Origin: Larix sibirica
Taxonomy: Eukaryota; Streptophyta; Pinopsida; Pinales; Pinaceae
Direction of reading: 5' to 3'
Assembly (NCBI GenBank): GCA_004151065.3
Contig: NWUY0300009789.1
Coordinates: 27,761-63,356 of the forward strand
DNA length: 35,596 bases
In this document: positions 33,065-35,596 of the stretch, in pieces
How positions within the stretch are numbered: position 1 is the stretch's first letter
How the letters are laid out: every line of letters starts with the position of its first letter
Position numbers and translations under genes: made by a program
The notes under the pieces: generated by a model
The model's database searches: none
What the model was told of the DNA's origin: nothing
The model's input: the letters and a program-made list of their open reading frames with translations, nothing else

Positions 33065-34207
33065 ACCCCCACCGCGGGTTCTAAGCACATGCCATGAGAG
33101 ATAAATGGTGGAAAGCCACGAGGATGGACACATGCCAGCGTGAGCCAACCATGTGTCCCCTAAAGCTCTCATAAGCTAGGCAAGGGATACTGCCAGCCTC
33201 TGTCTTACTATTGTTTAACGCTCCTGCGTGCAAATTGGTCTTGTCCCCAACGAATTGGTCTTGTCTTGAGTGATGGCCATTACTCCCGTGGAGAAATCGG
33301 AGTAGGTTGGTACACTTGCACTCATGATATGGGAAGGCAGATGAAGAAGGTGATTCATATATCCTCGAAGGAAAGGAGATTACGTAGAGGTTTTGATAGA
33401 GCTTGGAACGCTGATCGTGGAGGCTGGTTTCCCTCCAAGCTCGCAGCCACTATAAAAATGACGCCAGTTAGGAGGGATTGATTCGATGCAAGTCCAAATC
33501 AACTGGCCCTTCTCTGGACCCGCCAATGCAGTTCATGTGTGGCATAGTGGGGAAGGCTCGACGTTATAAGGAAGAAATTCCAGAGCAGGTCTAGGATGAC
33601 ATCCAGGGAGCTGAGGAGGAAACTTAGGTGGATCATGGTTGTCTCTCAAACACAAAAATTAGGAAAGAGTTCGAGGTTCTGGTGCCAGAATCGGGAAACA
33701 GCAGGGGGCGCACCACTCTATACCAAAAGACCCTGGACTATCACTAGACACAGGAATTGGTTCTTGGCAGAACCCTGGTGGAAAAGGGAGAAGCACATAC
33801 ATAAATTCTCCTACAGCAAGACGATATGGTCAGTTATCTCAAGAAAATCATCCACAATCAGCAAGAAATCGCCCTCCGTCTCGGCATAGAACTTACGAAG
33901 GAACCAGGTTTTCACGATGGCCAAGTTGGCCTCAACTATTAGCTTGGTTTTTTAATGTTTAGACTATGTCTTTGTCTTTTGGTTTCAGTGTGTTGCTACG
34001 GTCACTGCCATGGTTTTTAGTCTCATGGCAAACTATCTTTGTAGACTTGTTCGTAATTCTCAAACTTTATGGTACAGTCTTGTTTCCTTTCGGGGAAGAG
34101 TGCTTAATTTTTTTTATTTCGGGTTTGTTTTCCCATTCTTGGGAGGGCCCTGCACTCTGTATCTTTTTCTGATGGCAATATAAGGTCCTACCCTAACTTA
34201 CAAAAAA
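33065..34207 (+). mobile_element. 1.14-kb polyadenylated retroinsertion, family unknown
   Basis: Inserted in the Tnp2 gene between 18-bp duplications and ending in an A8 run (34202-34209), so it was copied by target-primed reverse transcription like a LINE, SINE or processed transcript. It is less AT-rich than its surroundings. On + a broken coding frame can be followed: SRGEIGVGWYT, MGRQMKKVIHISSKERRLRR and GGWFPSKLAATIK at 33266-33478. After shifts come KEEIPEQV, IRKEFEVLVPESGNSRGRTT near 33650, MVSYLKKIIHNQQEIALRLG near 33825 and a final stop near 33947. It has stops at CAG/TGG-like positions. A roughly 250-base T-rich 3' region ends ATGGCAATATAAGGTCC. I recognise no RT, endonuclease or DUF4283 domain. 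It could be a LINE ORF1-type element, a non-autonomous retroelement or a host-mRNA copy. Confidence 0.85.
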
Positions 34208-34225
34208 AATAGATACAATGGAAAT
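34208..34225 (+). repeat. Right target-site duplication, 18 bp
   Basis: AATAGATACAATGGAAAT, identical to 33047-33064, directly after the poly(A) tail. The Tnp2 sequence resumes from here. Confidence 0.95.
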
Positions 34226-34970
34226 GAGACAAATAGAATCTTGTTGGCCAGAAAAAATTGTTTATGGGAAGTGAAGCATAAGATTTGATCTTACATTGGA
34301 TGAGGTAAATCCTACTCTTAGCAATATAGTGTATGGACTGCATGGCTCATGGTTTTGATCAACTACAATATTCCACCTTGGATGCCAGTTAAGAATGATC
34401 ACCCAATGCGGTTTTACTTGTACCTACAAAGCATTAAGTGAAGAAAAATGATACATATTTTATGCATTTGATAGATGAATTACAACTTTTATGGAACATG
34501 ATTAGAATGTATGATGTTTCTAGGCCATTGTATTCACATGATCATGGTTTCACACTTAATGGGATATTATTTTGGTGCATTCATGATTTTATAGGTTTTA
34601 CAATGTGCTCTTGTAAGAAGACTGATTCTTGGAAAGATATATAATAAAGTATAACCTTTCTAGTACGTAATCATTATTGATTTATAAATATATAATATTA
34701 TTCCTTACATTATTCTTTCCTAATTATCCTAATAGGAATAATTTTGTAGAATTTTACATGTAGGGCTCAAGAGAAATGATTATCATGCATGCCCACGTTT
34801 TGGTGACCAAAACAAAATGGTATACACAAAACATAGGAAGTTTCTTTCTTTAAATCATTGTTTTTGTCGTTCGACAAAGAGCAATTTGTAAATGGAAAAG
34901 AGGATCTTTGACCACATCTTGTGAGAAAGACACCAACACATATGTTAAATTTGTAGAATGGATGTTTAGT
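34226..34970 (+). pseudogene. CACTA (En/Spm) Tnp2-type transposase, 3' segment
   Basis: Continuation of the gene interrupted at 33065. Bases 34226-34430 read RQIESCWPEK, RFDLTLDEVNPTLSNIVYG, and STTIFHLG in mixed frames, matching the family's LGLA.DG.NPF block. Bases 34438-34640 give EEKNDTYFMHLIDELQLLWN, YDVSRPLYSHDHGFTLNG and ILFWCIHDFIGFTMCSC, matching VYL.PLIDEL.ELW...LLW.I.DFPAYG. After a GT...AG interval at 34613-34763, probably an intron, it resumes with GLKRNDYHACPRFGDQNKMV, YTKHRKFLSLNHCF and a shifted FVNGKED. The catalytic core beyond this is not recognised. Stops and shifts occur, so it is inactive. The 3' half and CACTA terminus may lie beyond the window. Confidence 0.87.
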
Positions 34971-34974
34971 TTTA

Positions 34975-35596
34975 GGAGAAAGTCCTAAGGGAATGAATAA
35001 AATATATAAATTATTTTAACTTCTGCATTGGGAGGACCTAAAGATCACATCTAAGTGAATGATGTGGGGAATTTTGGATGAGTCCCTAACTCTGATGTCT
35101 CACCATGTAGTGGATTTGTAATAATTAGGTGCGTCTCATTTGTTTTCACAACCTAGGTAATCACCAAAGGAATAGTTTCCTGGGAGATTGCTGCATAGGA
35201 ACATGATGTGGGTTGAGGTTGCCTTTAATCATGGAAATCATCCATATTGATTTTATGTAAAGTTGAGAGTAGGATGTTGAGATGATCCTGGTGGAAATGT
35301 AGGTTTCTATGCATTAATTACTAATCTTAGAGGTTTCCAAGTAACTAATTCTCATTTTGCTAATGACTTCCATTTAATTTTAGTCCTTCAAAAGAGAATC
35401 ATGTACATATTATTGAATTTCCTTTCGATGCTTTTTATAAATCTTGAAGTGGTGATGTTAGTAATCACAATTTTTTTTGTGGTAAGGCACGTATTATGTC
35501 CCTAATTGTATTGATCCAAATAGGGTGATATTAATATTTGAGAATAGAAGGAATTGCCCATTACTGTTAAATATTGTAACTTCAAAGAATATTCTA
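34975..35596. other. Window end, unassigned
   Basis: Weak open stretches on + (for example DDPGGNVGFYALITNLRGF near 35285) but no family resemblance I can name. It may be the rest of the CACTA element or flanking DNA. Confidence 0.4.

Noticed and set aside
1-35596. CRISPR array, prophage, operon or toxin-antitoxin system
   Set aside because: No regularly spaced repeats with spacers, no ribosome-binding sites or packed genes. All identified proteins are plant or plant transposon families.

Overview
The window looks like nuclear DNA of a large-genome plant, most likely a gymnosperm. The base composition is AT-rich, with no operons or bacterial signals. Nearly everything recognisable is a decayed plant-type transposable element or a broken fragment of a plant host gene (a COI1-like F-box/LRR protein, an M1 aminopeptidase, an ankyrin protein). 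The gymnosperm call is inference, based on the style of the DUF4283-type LINE proteins and the long decayed spacers. I see no intact protein-coding gene, rRNA, tRNA gene or CRISPR array.

Layout. 1-3.4 kb: a + strand LINE ORF2 (reverse transcriptase, zf-RVT, RNase H) broken by point stops and two frameshifts. 4.2-5.5 kb: an unclassified minus-strand repeat with two diverged peptide-like modules. 5.8-6.6 kb: the 3' end of a minus-strand LINE. 6.9-9.8 kb: nothing I can assign. 9.85-13.4 kb: a cluster of three unrelated host-gene fragments, all on + (COI1-like, aminopeptidase, ankyrin). A 301-bp-spaced duplication flanking an N gap sits between the second and third. 13.4-14.3 kb: a minus-strand hAT transposase remnant. 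15.98-16.26 kb: a 141-bp tandem duplication. 17.5-20.04 kb: two more minus-strand LINE fragments, the second with a poly(A) tail.

21.99-27.83 kb: a nearly complete minus-strand LINE with ORF1 (DUF4283 plus zinc-knuckle remnant) and ORF2 (endonuclease, RT, zf-RVT, RNase H), all dead. Copies of an AT-rich, roughly 840-bp repeat lie on both sides: one partial copy at 20.27-20.69 kb, then tandem copies at 27.93-29.6 kb. This suggests the LINE-bearing block landed inside a tandem array.

32.48-34.97 kb: a CACTA (En/Spm) Tnp2-type transposase remnant. It is interrupted at 33065-34207 by a 1.14-kb polyadenylated insertion flanked by an exact 18-bp target-site duplication. This nested insertion is the cleanest event in the window, and the inserted element is one I do not recognise.

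The genes do not work together. The window records successive insertion, gene-fragment capture and decay. Many LINE stops fall where CAA, CAG, CGA or TGG codons would be expected, as in C-to-T decay of methylated DNA. I found no convincing new functional system. The best leads are the unidentified 1.14-kb retroinsertion, the interrupted repeat array and the gene-fragment cluster.
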